NCBI GenBank assembly: GCA_036873755.1 | Contig: JAVTVY010016045.1 | Span: forward strand, 1-64,000 | DNA from: Hanleya hanleyi | Lineage: Eukaryota > Mollusca > Polyplacophora > Lepidopleurida > Hanleyidae | DNA length: 64,000 nt | Direction: 5' to 3' | In this document: positions 1 to 10,540 of the stretch, piece by piece | Numbering within the stretch: the stretch's first letter is position 1 | How the letters are laid out: each line of letters opens with the position of its first letter | The notes under the pieces: model-generated | Database searches by the model: none | What the model was told of the DNA's origin: nothing | What the model saw: the letters and a program-made list of their open reading frames with translations, nothing else | Made by a program: the position numbers and the translations under genes

Positions 1-215
1 TTTTTTTTTTTTTTTTTGCCGGAACTTTTTTTTTTTTTCTATGCACTCATTGATCGCGGCCATCTTGTACCCACCTCCCACATGGCGGCCATCTTGTACC
101 CACCTCCCACACATCACGCATGCGCACACCCCAATAACCCCCCAATGCCCATACACTTATGACGTCACACCAGGTTCTGCGCATGCGCAGTGGGGGGGTA
201 ATGTGTCAATTCGGG
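1..215. repeat. T-rich start, then two copies of a GGCGGCCATCTTGTAC unit with NRF1 and CRE sites
   Basis: After two T runs, the unit ATGGCGGCCATCTTGTACC with CCACCTCCCAC is repeated near 58-112. It is the reverse complement of the 28-bp array at 53.5-53.77 kb. A CRE palindrome TGACGTCA lies near 160 and a TGCGCATGCGCA (NRF1-type) palindrome near 178. The same motif pair marks Polinton termini elsewhere in this window, so this may be the edge of a further element lying upstream. That link is inference. Confidence 0.5.
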
Positions 216-328
216 TACTACATACTACTTGTCCCATGTACTCACCACGTTGAGCTATAGCATATGTACATTTCACGCCAGGTGTTGGTTCTGTCGCCGG
301 ATGAAATACATATAGATTATCACTACGA

Positions 329-471
329 GTGGTCATTTATCTGATTTTTATCACACGAGTTTGATAAAACCCATATGAAACGAGCTTTAGCGAGTTTCAT
401 ATGGGTTTTATACAGCGAGTTTCATATGGGTTTTATCAAACGAGTGTGATAAAAATCAGATAAATGACCAC
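329..471. repeat. Foldback element, 52-nt arms
   Basis: The left arm 329-380 pairs with the right arm 420-471 with few mismatches. The 39-nt middle carries a second copy of the TTTCATATGGGTTTTA segment, so the right half can pair in two registers. It looks like a foldback MITE. No coding capacity is seen. Confidence 0.75.
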
Positions 472-475
472 GAGT

Positions 476-620
476 GTTATAATTTATTTCTCACATCAAA
501 ATAATGTTGAAAAATAACCAAAAATATAGTTAGCAAATTGTAAGGGTGTGATACAGGTTTTGTATCACATGGGTGTATCACATTGCTTGGCCGCTGTGAT
601 GTGAGAAATGACGTTATAGA
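476..620. mobile_element. Short TIR element next to the foldback
   Basis: TTATTTCTCACATCA near 484 is matched in inverse orientation by TGATGTGAGAAATGA near 597-612. The interior carries repeated TGTATCACA/TGTGATACA words. It is probably part of the same MITE as the adjacent foldback. The ends and target duplication are not resolved. Confidence 0.45.
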
Positions 621-639
621 TTGATTCGATCGGGAGGTG

Positions 640-1885
640 AGAAAACTTCAAAATGAAATAATCATAAATTTGTTAGATGAATAGTGTTGGGCAACACGAC
701 CTTATTTGAATTTGAATCGCTAAATCTAATGACATCAATCTTATAAAAATATCCCTGATAGACTGCATCTATACTTTTTCGGTTTGGGCTACGGGGTGTG
801 ATATCACAATTTTTCAGCTCTGGACAGGTGATGTATAGCTCGTGCTTTGCACTCGTTGAACATCCCCTGTCTCGAGCTGCCAATTATCGTGATATCATAC
901 CTCGTTGCATGTACTCTATGTATACTATTTCATCGATATTCCGATGTCATCTGGCTAACTGATGAAAGAAGTAAGCAACTGGAATTCATAAAGAGTTCTC
1001 ACGTCCACCCATACAATTGTAACATAATCTGTTTAGAACCCACCTAGAAAAAGAGAAGCGGTGATCAGTTGGGCAAAATTTGACTACGTTAATGTGGCTG
1101 TACAATTGATTCCATGCATGTGCCCTATAGTGTAACCTAATCCGGTTTATTTGTCAAGTATAGTCTTTCCTCAAGATGACTTTCCTAGTGGTCTCCGAGA
1201 TTCGGAAAGTTAGCTGGTGCCTGACCACCTCTAACCACAGAATAAGCGAATTAATTGCTACGTCTTTTGTACGAAACGAAACGCCTTTTGTTCCTGCATA
1301 ACGATCGGACAATTTATTTCGTAATCATTTCGTGAAACCCTTCCTCGATGTTCCTGTGGGGGCTCGTTTTTATAATACAGTACGTTCTGCATACCAGAAC
1401 GTTTGATGCAGTAATGACAGTCTTTCTGCGGCCTTTATAATTCATATTCCATGGAGGATGGGTTTCGTTGATGGACATCGTTGCTTATTTTTCTAATGTC
1501 GCAATTAAACAGGACACGTGCGTGAAAGTTGGGTACACAGTACATAGCCAATGATAATGTGAACAGAGCCAACCGAGGTCATGCGATACACGAGTGTGAA
1601 AATTTGGTAGGAGCAGCTTTGATAGCATACTGGCTGTAATAAAAGATTATCAGGGATAACAAAGTGACAACTTTGCCCTCCTTTCGTTCGGGTGGTCTAG
1701 GCGAGCTCGTTTGTTGATTTGAATAAATCACCGAGATGGTGGCATTTGCCACATATCGTACTTCTAAAAATATGGACATCATGAAAACTACAAGGCAGCA
1801 GCGGACAAAACCTCCAACATCCACCGAAGACCTCCTTCCATTGTCAGGGTTAAAACCTTCTGCCGACGGTGTAGGCCTGCTGGAA
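640..1885. other. Anonymous non-coding DNA
   Basis: I see no convincing gene, RNA or element here. Open frames are short, lack recognisable motifs, and the base composition is AT-rich and unstructured. Confidence 0.5.
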
Positions 1886-1887
1886 TT

Positions 1888-2850
1888 ATGAAGGAAAAGA
1901 CTAGACAACAACGCTTAGGCATCCACTGGGCAGCATCGGGTCAACGTTTCAACGTCCAATGGAGAGCAGGAAACCACAGTTTCAGCATCCACTGGACAAC
2001 AACGAACCAACGCTTCAACGTCCACTGGAGAGCAGGGAACCACAGTTTCAGCATCCACTGGACAACAACGAACCAACGCTTCAACGTCCACTGGAGAGCA
2101 GGGAACCACAGTTTCAGCATCCACTGGACAACCATGAACCAACGCTTCGACATCCACTGGTGAGCAGGGAACAACAGTTTCAGCATCCACTGGGCAACAA
2201 CGAACCAACGCTTCAACGTCCACTGGAGAGCAGGGAACCACAGTATCAGCATCCACTGGACAACAATGAACCAACGCTTCGACGTCCACTGGTGAGCAGG
2301 GAACAACAGTTTCAGCATCCACTGGACAACAACGAACCAACGCTTCAGCATCCACTGGAGAGAAGGGAACCACAGTTTCAGCATCCACTGGACAACAATG
2401 AACCAACGCTTCAACGTCCTCTGGAGAGAAGGGAACCACAGTTTCAGCATCCACTGGACAACAACGAACCAACGCTTCAACGTCCACCGGAGAGTAGCGA
2501 ACCACAGTTTCAGCATCCACTGGACAACAAGGAAACAACGCTTCAATGTCCACTGGAGACCAAGAAACCACAGTTTCAGCATCCACTGGACAACGATGTA
2601 CCACCGCTTCAACGTCCACTGGAGAGCAGGTAACCACAGTTTCAGCATCCACTGGACAACACCGAACCAACGCTTCAACGTCCACTGGAGAGCAGGGAAC
2701 CACAGTTTCAGCATCCACTGTACAACAATGAACAAACACTTCAACGTCCACTGGAGAGAAGGAAACCACAGTTTCAGCATCCGCTGGAAAACAAGGGAAC
2801 AACGCTTCAACGTCCACTGGACAGCAAAGAACCAAAGCTTCAATATCCAC
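1888..2850. repeat. 66-bp minisatellite (two related 33-bp halves)
   Basis: About 14 copies of a 66-bp unit made of two related 33-bp halves, one with CAGCATCCACTGGACAAC and one with CAACGTCCACTGGAGAGC. The unit length is a multiple of three, so several frames on both strands stay open for 200-300 codons; those open frames are not evidence of genes. One plus-strand frame reads as a Ser/Thr-rich repeat (STGEQ / TTVSASTGQQ), the composition of a mucin or adhesin stalk, but it is interrupted by TGA codons near 2131, 2267 and 2398. An exon of a decayed mucin-like gene is possible; a pure minisatellite is equally possible. Confidence 0.8.
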
Positions 2851-2970
2851 TGTACAGGGTGCACTTCATACTTGTCACGGTTTCACACAAAGTGGGCCCT
2901 CCCCAATTTCATAATAAGGAAGCCAAGGTCGCCCGTTTTTTACTGCATGATAATATTTCTTTCATTTTAA

Positions 2971-3508
2971 TTAACTGATATCTGTAGTACCATCCTGTTG
3001 GACGTAACCAGTCCTTCAGACGGACATATGATAATTGCTGGTTGATCGTACCTGCGCGCCACTACAGAGTTAATCGAGCTCAGAAGTGAATATTTGGCAG
3101 GCCAAAATCTGCACTTTTTGGGGCCCGGAAATTAAGATTCCTTTATGGCGATAAAATTTTACAAAAAAAAAAAAAAAAAGCAGTAGGACGACCCCCTGTT
3201 TTTTTTGTTCACCTTTTAAGAATGCCCGTTGGACGGAGAAACTTTAACATGTCTAACAAAAAAATCATTTCGTTTGTTTTCTGTGGATGGTTCGTACATT
3301 TTATGGAGTTTTTCAGAAAAGTTCAAGCAGGTTTAATGAGGATTGTGCCTCTTTTCTTTTTGCTCATGTGTCTCCTGAAATAATGGCACGGGTATGGTCA
3401 TCCATAAGATATATACTTTTACAGGGTTTTTGTTGAAGATTTTACATCTATTTATGGCCGAAGAACCGAACCCATGCCTGTTTTCAGCCGCCCGGATTTA
3501 GGTGTGGA
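2971..3508. other. Non-coding spacer with poly(A) tract
   Basis: It contains an A run near 3163-3179 and no recognisable gene. Nothing else is identifiable. Confidence 0.45.
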
Positions 3509-3713
3509 GTGCACCCACAGCCGTGTACCACAGCTTTCAACATCAACAGCCGTGTACCACAGCTTTCAACATCAACTAGACAGCAGCGAACCAAATCTTC
3601 ACCACTGGAAAGCAGAGAACCAAAGATTCAGCATTTATTGGACAGCAGCGGGGCAAAATTTCAACATCCACTGGATAGCAGCGTACCAAGTCTTCAAGTT
3701 TCACAGGATATGA
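3509..3713. repeat. Diverged copies of the 66-bp minisatellite
   Basis: Words such as CCGTGTACCACAGCTTTCAA, TAGACAGCAGCGAACC and AGCATTTATTGGACAGC are degenerate versions of the 1.9-2.85 kb unit. The array was probably once longer and is separated by ~650 bp of unrelated DNA. Confidence 0.6.
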
Positions 3714-3764
3714 GAATTTTTTTCTTGCGAACTATCGGGCAAACGATTGTTTTCTACTACTGCC

Positions 3765-4085
3765 CGACTGCGCATGCGCAGATTGACGGCATATCCAGAC
3801 CAAACTACCCTAGCCGGACTACTCTACGAGCGCTTCAAAATGAGACCCCATACGACCATTTGGACCACGGATGGTCCACTTAGACCCCAAAACGCCCTTT
3901 TCTGATACTCGACGACTGCACATGCGCAGATTGACGGCACTTCCACTACAAAGCACGCCAGTCGGACGCATTCCCACAAGCGCTTCAATAAGATTGCTCA
4001 CACGGTCCATTAGGACCGCGGATGGCCCACCTGAAACGTCCACCCCAGGCCTGTCTCCGTACTGTGCAGGCGCAACGGAATTTTT
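3765..4085 (-). mobile_element. Polinton TIR-module fragment
   Basis: Two partial copies, in reverse orientation, of the module that builds the TIRs of elements A and B: a CTGCGCATGCGCAG palindrome, then CGCTTCAAAATGAGACC, a GGACCACGGATGGTCCA palindrome and TTAGACCCCAAAACG. No terminus or target duplication is seen, so this is a solo TIR remnant. Confidence 0.65.
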
Positions 4086-4539
4086 CAGTGAAAGTCAATC
4101 AATGCTTCGAGAATCCTCCCATCGTACTCTACAGTGTGAGGCAGAAAAAAACAAGGTCCCACATCCAATAGTTTCCGTCACAAAAAAATAGCATGTACAG
4201 TCCGTCTTTTACCCCATTGGCGTGGCCCACTTTCCATAGGCTGGGCATAGTGCTGAAGATAGAAGTCACGGAGTAAAACATGTTGAGTCATGTTGAGACC
4301 AGTTTGAAATCGCACGGATATCGACATATGAAAATGGGCCCCCAGATAACGCTTTTACTACTAATACAATTATATCTCCTCTCGAGAGTATGAACAGTAG
4401 GATTCTTGATGTTGAGACCATATCACTGAATTCACCATGAAATCTAAGAAAAGAGGCAGACTATGGTTTTGTATAACGATGATGGTGTTATGGTAGGAAC
4501 AGAATTTGTTAGAGATGTTTGTAAAGTGTCTGGAAAACA

Positions 4540-4912
4540 TGAGTGAGTGAGTGAATAGGGTTTAACGTCGCTTTCAACATATTCCCAGCTATATCACGAC
4601 GGGGAAGAGAAGGGACGGCTGGGCGGGGGTACCTACTTGTAACAGAGCTGATCTAATGCTGCCATTTTATAGTGCTGTCCCATTGAAATACCATGCCGTA
4701 GGTAGATATGACACCCCACGCAGTCACATAAAACTGATACCGAGCGAACCAGTCCTTGTTCTATCCTCTTAATGCTGAGAGTAAGCGAGGAAGCAACAAG
4801 TTCCATTTTGCAAGTCTCTATGACCCGGCCTGGGATTGAAACCGGTACCTACCGCTCACGAAGCCGACGCTCTATCCATTAGGCCACCGCAGTGCGGTCT
4901 AGCTGGTAAACA
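4540..4912 (-). mobile_element. tRNA-derived SINE (minus strand)
   Basis: Read on the minus strand, the head has a tRNA-like box A (GTGGCCTAATGGATAGAGC) and box B (GGTTTCAATCC). A body of about 250 bp follows, then a tail containing GACGTTAAACC and CACTCACTCACTC. The tail matches the Meta-SINE type central/tail motif common in molluscan SINEs, and related tails recur at 12268, 23966, 31740 and 43988. It looks close to full length. It supports a molluscan or other lophotrochozoan host. Confidence 0.7.
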
Positions 4913-5098
4913 TGAAAGAATTATTTGGGACTTTGATGCCGAGTTTACTGTCCCTTCTGGTAAGTATATTGACATGGTTGTTACATTCAGCACCACAAGC
5001 ATTGACAAGAAAATCTCATGAGAGATAGTTTGACAGCGATCGATTGATTTGTGATGTAATTTTGTTATTAGATTGTTGGATTTTTTTGGTAGATTTTT

Positions 5099-6679
5099 AG
5101 CTCATCTGGGCTAATGTCATGGCCTGATTGTCCGTCGTCCATCGTCCGTAAACATCTTCTTCTCTGAAACCGCTTGGCTGATTAAGCTGAAACTTGGCCT
5201 GCATGTTCCCCCCAATGAGTACACCAGAATATGTTCATGCTGTGTCGATATGATTTTAAATATGGCGGCCATCTTGAATTTCCAGTGAAATCTTGTCATC
5301 ATTATTTTTCGGTAACTACTTCATGGATCTTTCTCAAATTTGGTACACCAGTTCCCCTTTGGATCTAGTTGTACAACATGTGTACTTTAGTCCAATTTGA
5401 TTATCCAATATGGCCGCCTGGTGGCCATCTTGGATTTCCCCATGAAACTTTGTTATCGCGATTTCTCAGGAACTACTGCATAGATCTTTCTCAAATTTGG
5501 TACACAGGTTCCCCTTGGGATCTAGTTGTACAAGATACCTTTTATGATCAGATTCAGAAATCCAATATGGCCACCAGTCGGCCATCTTGGATTTCCCGAT
5601 GAAACATTGTTATCGCGATTTCTCAGGAACTATGGCATGGATCTTTCTCAAATTTGCTACACAGGTTCCCCTTGGGGTCTAGTTGTGCACGATTCCTTTT
5701 CTGCTTCGATTTGAGAATCCAATATGGCCACTAGGTGGCCATATTGGATTTCCCCATGAAACTTTATCGCGATTTCGCAGGAAGTACTGCTTGGATCTTT
5801 CTCAAATTTGGTACACAGGTTCCCCTTGGGGTCCAGTTGTGCAAGATACCTTTTGTGGTCTTATTCGAAAATCCAATATGATCACCAGGCGGCCATCTTG
5901 GATTCCCCCATGAAACCTTGTTGTCGTGATTTTTCAGGATGTACTGCGTGGGTCTTTCTCAAATTTGGTGCGCGGGTTCCAGTTGGAGTCTAGTTGTGCA
6001 AGATACCTTTTCTGCTTCGATTCGAAAATCCAATATGGCCACCAGGCAGCCATCTTGGATTTCCCCATGAAACATTGTTTTCGCGATTTCTCAGTAACTA
6101 CTGCATGAGTCTTTCTCAAATTTGGTACATGTACACAGGTTCCTCTTGGGGACTAGTTGTACAAGATACCTTTTTCTGCTCTGATTGAAAAATCCAATAT
6201 AGCCACCAGGCGGCCATCTTGGATTTCTCTATGAAACATTATCGCGATTTCTCAAGAACTACTGCATTGATCTTTCTCAAATTTGATACACAGGTTCCCA
6301 TTGGGGTCCAGTTGTGCAAGATGCCTTTTCTGGTCCGTTCTGAAAATCCAATATGGCCACCAGGCGGCCATCTTGAATTTCCCCATGAAATGTTGTCATC
6401 ATGAATTCTCAGGAAATTACTGCATGGATCTTTGTCAAATTGGGTACACAGGTTCCTCTTGTGGTCCAGTTGTGCAGATACCTGTTTTGGTCCATTTCGA
6501 AAATCCAATATGGCCGCATCTTGAATTTCCCATGAAACTCTGTTATCATGAAATCTCAGGAAATTACTGCATGGATCATTTAATGTTCAGGGGGGTACAA
6601 CACAAGTTAGAAACTCACCTATTGCAGTTATTCAGTACAAATTTCTTACAGCTACTTTCTCCAGTTACAGCCAGATGAG
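5099..6679. mobile_element. 1.6-kb non-autonomous TIR element
   Basis: The left end TAGCTCATCTGG at about 5099 is matched by the inverse CCAGATGAGCTA at about 6668-6679. A left subterminal block with GTCCGTCGTCCATCGTCCG leads into an internal array of ~157-bp units. No transposase is present. The target duplication is unclear. Confidence 0.6.
5260..6590. repeat. ~157-bp tandem array inside the TIR element
   Basis: About eight or nine units. Each holds ATCTTTCTCAAATTTGGTAC, a GTTCCCCTTGGGGTCTAGTT segment, AAAATCCAATATGGCCACC and GGCGGCCATCTTGGATTTCC. The last two words form an interrupted inverted repeat around GGCGGCC. The several overlapping 60-130-codon frames in both directions come from the array and are not genes. 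Confidence 0.8.
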
Positions 6680-6734
6680 CTACAGTGCCGTGGCACTATC
6701 TTTAAATTGGTAATGCTCTTTGATAGAATTTGAC

Positions 6735-6775
6735 ATTGCTTGTCGCTATAACTGAAATATTGCTGAACGCGACAC
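6735..6775 (+). mobile_element. SINE tail fragment
   Basis: CTGAAATATTGCTGAACGCG is the Meta-SINE type tail seen elsewhere in the window. It lacks a 5' head. Confidence 0.5.
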
Positions 6776-6991
6776 GTGAGTTTAAGGGTGGAGGGGCGGC
6801 CGGGAGAGTTGAAGGATTTTTCGCGAGTTACGTTCATGTGCTCGGGTGATTTATCCAGATTATTTCGTTTGCTTTTGATTTCAATACTGCTCGTCTTTCA
6901 AAACGTCGGCTTACTTGATGCTTGTGACGAGGGATCCCGGGATACATGTATATATATCGGTGATGTTTATTTACCAATATACTAACGTTAG

Positions 6992-7080
6992 GGTACAGGA
7001 CAAAGAACAAATTCCAATGGACAAAATGGCAATGGACAAAATTGCGGACGGACAAAATGACAAATGAACAAAATAACAAG
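6992..7080. repeat. GGACAAAATGGCAA tandem words
   Basis: Five loosely repeated GGACAAAAT words, the same unit that forms the inverted ends of the element at 35318-36010. It lies 190 bp outside the left end of element A, so it is probably a solo end of that MITE family. Confidence 0.5.
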
Positions 7081-7268
7081 GCTATTCTATGGATAACTTC
7101 TTTACTGCTGTGGAGCTGACGTTTCGTTGAAGATACTTTCATTTTTTTTCAAAGCTAATGAACTACAGATTTGATTAAAATTGTGGTTTACGGGCCGCTT
7201 CCCATACGGATTTCGCGGCCCATCATCACAATGCGTTTATTCTCACATTGAAACATGGGAGTGTGACT

Positions 7269-7274
7269 AACGTC
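7269..7274. repeat. Target site duplication of element A, left copy
   Basis: AACGTC directly precedes the AGTAGTAGG terminus and is repeated exactly after the right terminus at 18898-18903. Six base pairs is the usual Polinton/Maverick duplication length. Confidence 0.85.
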
Positions 7275-8110
7275 AGTAGTAGGTTATACACATTTCGATG
7301 CGTATTGGTGTCAGTGCGCATGCGCGAGAAAGTGGTGTGCGCAGAAATGAGGCCACGTTTTGGGGTCTAGGTGCGCCACTAATGGGCCGATGGAGTCGTA
7401 TGAGGTATCAATGTGATGCAGTCGTGAGGGAGCATCCACCTGGGCTAGTGTATCGTTCGTTTTCAACATTCTGCACATGCGCAGATAGGGAATTGTGGGA
7501 AAAGGGTACGGAAATAGACGTTTTGGGGTTTAGGTGGGCCACTAGAGGGCCGATTGGATCGAGTGAGGTATCAATGTAAAGCATACGTGAGGGAGTATCC
7601 AACGGGCTGGGTGTGACGTGGAACTGACGTCATTCTGCGCATACACAGTAGAGAAAGTGTATGGAAATAGACGTTCTGGGGCCTAGGTGGGCCACTAATG
7701 GGCCGATGAAGTCGTATGAGGTATCAATGTGAAGCATTCGTGAGGGAGCATCCACCTGGACTAGTGTGTCGTTCGTTGTCAACATTGTTGGAAATTGTGG
7801 GAAAAGGGTATGGACATAGACGTTTTGGGGTCTAGGTGAGCCACTAATGGTCCGATGGAGTCGAGTGAGGTATCAATGTGAAGCATTCGTGAAGGAGAAT
7901 CCGCCTGCACTAGTGTGTCGTTCGTGTTCGACGTTCTGCGCATGCGCAGACAGGGAATTGTGAGAAAAGCGTATGGAAATAGACGTGTTGGGGTCGAGGT
8001 GAGCCACTAGTGGGCCGATTGGATCGTGTGAGGTATCCATGTGAAGCCTATGTGAGGGGGCATCCGCCTGGACTAGTGTGTCGTTCGTGTTCAACATTCT
8101 GCTGCGCAGG
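7275..8110. repeat. Element A left TIR with NRF1/CRE modules
   Basis: The first ~80 bp (through GAGAAAGTGGTGTGCGCAG) match the right TIR closely. After that come four or five tandem ~200-bp modules: GACGTTTTGGGGTCTAGGTG, CACTAATGGGCCGATGGAGT, GAGGTATCAATGTGAAGC, GAGGGAGCATCCACCTGG, and a CTGCGCATGCGCAG-type palindrome. The modules are arranged differently in the two TIRs, suggesting unequal exchange. NRF1-type palindromes lie near 7316, 7480 and 7937; a TGACGTCA just inside (near 8136) is followed by CTTCCGG, an ETS-CRE composite on the minus strand. Confidence 0.8.
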
Positions 8111-8214
8111 TCACGTGGTTTGGTGGGTGGTGTGTGACGTCACTTCCGGTTTTCAGAATGACCTCCGAACACAGAAGAGTTTTAATTTTTTCCTTAGATG
8201 TATGGAATGCATGT

Positions 8215-8420
8215 ACTAGAACATCCGGGACCTCTTCAACATCCAGGATCTTTTCAACATCCGGGACCTCTTCCACATCCGGGTTTTTCCCCGGCCCGGC
8301 CCGGCCGCAGCGCGCGCGCAGGTTATCCGGCCGCACGTGCGCGCGCGCGGGTTATCCGGCCGAGTGAGCGCCTGCGCGCGGGTTATCCGGAAGTGTACAA
8401 GGGCACTATATCACATCGGG
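8215..8420. repeat. Subterminal ACATCCGGGACCTCTTCA repeats and GC-rich block
   Basis: Four 21-bp copies around 8218-8285, then alternating CG/GC stretches (GCGCGCGCGC) interspersed with GGTTATCCGG. The same layout, CRE plus CTTCCGG followed by a CG-alternating block, occurs inverted at 63.6-63.8 kb next to element C. The CG runs could adopt Z-DNA; that is inference. Confidence 0.6.
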
Positions 8421-8492
8421 GTATATATTTCATCCAAGTATAGCGGAAAGCGGTTGTCGTGAATGAGAACAAGTTCAGCAATGTTTAAACAG

Positions 8493-8550
8493 TTTATTAT
8501 CCCCAATGTTACATCATACCCAGGCTGAGGGAGCCGCCCTGGGGATGTTC
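8493..8550 (-). terminator. Poly(A) signal with conserved 3' UTR motif (zinc-finger gene, A)
   Basis: On the minus strand, GGCTCCCTCAGCCTGGGTAT is followed by GGGGATAATAAAC. The AATAAA is at 8493-8498. The same block ends the zinc-finger genes of B and the ATPase genes of A and C. Confidence 0.7.
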
Positions 8551-8657
8551 AGTATGTTCATAGCAAAACAAATTGAAATATCAAACACCATGTTTTATTA
8601 TTTAACGCACCGTCACATTAGGTACAAGTGTTTACTGAGCTCAAGTCAACGATCGCA

Positions 8658-9592
8658 TCAGTGCAAGGGTGACGCATTCAGCCGATGGGGGTGGTCGGTC
8701 AGCTTGGTAACGAAGATCGTAGCATTGGTGACCCTCTCTACGACCCATTGTGTGTTGGGGCGTTGACGATGTGCCCATCTCAATGGATCCACGGTGTCCA
8801 GTTTCTCCAGCATCGTCTCTAGCGATGCCCGGTTAATGATGATGAACGGCTGGTCAAATACATGGCTGTTATTACTGGCATAATAATACCGTAACTGGTC
8901 CGTCTCTTTGCGACGTAAGATGTACCCGAAAGCGACATTCAATTTGAAGACCGTAGCTTGGTCATTGAAGATGGCTTCCACGTAGCTGCGTAGACGGGTG
9001 AGGTCGGTCAGTGGGAAATTGTAGATATCTGGAATGGGGCGGTCAAGATGGAAAACGTGCCGTATCATGGGCCATTGGCGCCGATAAATGTCACTGGATG
9101 GGCGTCCTGTAACAGATCGCTAGGAACATCCACTGCATCTTCCAGAAAATGTTCCATTTCGTCAGGCGTATGACTGGCAACAGTAATGCTAGGGACTGGC
9201 TGGATATCTAGGCTCTTCTGAACTGTGGGTATAGTCGGGCTCTCTGTGATCGCATCACTAGTGGCATTCGTCTCTACGGGCTCATCTTCACTGGGTCTGA
9301 CCCTCCTGGGTGCCTCTTTAGTGGAAAGTTGTCGCCCAAACCGTAAAGACGGGGTATGAATCAAACGCTGATGCCGTCTTAACTGACTGGGTCGTTTGTC
9401 GTCCCAATCGTTACGTTGTTCCATCGTCCCCTCGTGGAATGAGCCTTCGTGGCGCAGTAAATTATCCTCCCGATTGAATGACCGTGCGCAGGTTATACAA
9501 GTATACCGTGCATCGTTATGGGTGGAGGTCTCGTGGCGTCGTAAATTATCTAGACGAGTCAACTGCTTCTGGCAAGTTGTGCAAGTGAACAT
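8658..9592 (-). pseudogene. C2H2 zinc-finger protein with Polinton polymerase N-terminal-like module, frameshifted
   Basis: Start chosen at 9592 (MFTCTTCQKQ) because the B copies begin MFTCTTCSKS. Two or three C2H2 fingers (C-x2-C...H-x4-H) fill the first ~90 residues. An acidic/Ser linker with QKSLDIQPVPSITV follows, then a module with YNFPLTDLTRLRSYV, LNVAFGYIL, NRASLETML and QRPNTQWVVERVTN. From memory, this module precedes the catalytic part of Polinton protein-primed DNA polymerase B in many animal elements; here the frame ends right after KLTDHPHR. Relative to the B copies a net ~4-nt deletion near 9085 breaks the frame between linker and module. A TATA box lies about 135 bp upstream. 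It may bind element DNA or take part in replication; function is unproven. Confidence 0.7.
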
Positions 9593-10209
9593 GAGGCTGG
9601 TGAGGTTGCACTGGTGAGGCTCAGGCAAGTAGCTCCTCTCGTCAGATAGGCTCAGGCTGGTCAAGCAGGCTCAGGCTGGTCAGGTCAAGCAGGCCAATGA
9701 ATGCAGCAATGCCCTAAAAATTCCCACTTTTATACACCTACATAGAAGTGCCCGGATGCAGGCGTGGACGTCAACGAAAAAACCCCACATACACCTCACC
9801 ACATGCAGTCGCCGCCTCAAGAACCTCATACATACCCGTATGTAGGCGCGGACGTCACCGAAAAAACACCCACATACAGCTCACCACATGCAGTCGCCCC
9901 CTCAAGAACCTCATACATTCCCGGATGCAGGCGCGGACGTCAGCGAAATTCTGGCGGAAAACCCCCCACAGACAGGTCAGTACATGCATTCCTATCATGT
10001 TTCCTACCCAGGTCACGCCCGATTCACGCATAATAAAAGGATTGACCTGTAATCTTTGTTGTTGTTGCTCTCTTTTTTGGACTAACCAATCAGAATAGTA
10101 CGTATCACGGACTACACCCGTAGATCTACGTATAGGTGCGCATGTGTGACATGGTCTATAAAACACGTCTCTCTGGATCCCACACCCCCATTCCTACGGT
10201 TGCAGAGCC
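9593..10209. promoter_or_regulatory. Divergent promoter region of element A
   Basis: It separates the minus-strand zinc-finger gene from the plus-strand cassette. It has TATA-like TATAAAAG on the minus strand near 9730 and CTATAAAACACG on the plus strand near 10155. Between them are three spaced copies of GGCGCGGACGTCA(G/C)CGAAA near 9766, 9847 and 9930, each with a CRE half-palindrome. The same word occurs upstream of the zinc-finger genes in B and at the right end of C. Confidence 0.65.
10029..10073 (+). terminator. Orphan plus-strand poly(A) signal
   Basis: ATAATAAAAGGATTGACCTG followed by a TTGTTGTTGTTGCTC downstream element closely matches the 3' end of the B zinc-finger gene (31596-31640) and a second orphan in C (54405-54450). 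In A and C no plus-strand gene remains upstream of it. Confidence 0.6.
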
Positions 10210-10536
10210 ATGACGGACACCCATCCCTATGCGACTCGCATTTTACAGCATGCCACCGTGGTTAATTCACTCACGGGTTACCGAGCAGTGGTTCGGTCCA
10301 TGTCTGCAGATGGCGACGACAACGAGGGGCGACGCCAGATCCTGAAAGAGTTCATAGAAGCGGTCCTCGACAGAGTGCACTTGATGGAGAGGTGTGCCAT
10401 CACTCACCACTACTGGACTATGACAGCCATCCTTGATGCTCGGGCTATGGACCACGAGCGCTCACGCCGCATCCAGCGACGGCTGGTTGGTCTAGTAATG
10501 GTCTGTGCCCGATTGACCCTGACGCTGTGGCATTGA
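10210..10536 (+). CDS. Small Polinton protein, unknown function (A)
   Basis: A 108-codon open frame with a TATA box (CTATAAAACACG) about 55 bp upstream. It is the ortholog of 54568-54894 in element C, with substitutions but the same length, indicating a real gene. The N-terminal two thirds are charged (AADGDDNEGRRQIL-like region). The last ~20 residues (RLVGLVMVCARLTLTLWH) are hydrophobic and could be a C-terminal membrane anchor. I do not recognise the family. It is first in the rightward cassette, a position often used by early regulatory genes in DNA viruses, but that is only positional inference. Confidence 0.65.
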   Translation: MTDTHPYATRILQHATVVNSLTGYRAVVRSMSADGDDNEGRRQILKEFIEAVLDRVHLMERCAITHHYWTMTAILDARAMDHERSRRIQRRLVGLVMVCARLTLTLWH

Positions 10537-10540
10537 CAGT

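Noticed and set aside
1915..2864. Two ~310-codon minus-strand open frames
   Set aside because: They come from a 66-bp repeat with no stop in those registers; parallel frames on both strands are equally open.
5369..6678. Series of 60-130-codon frames
   Set aside because: Translations of the 157-bp array in shifting registers.
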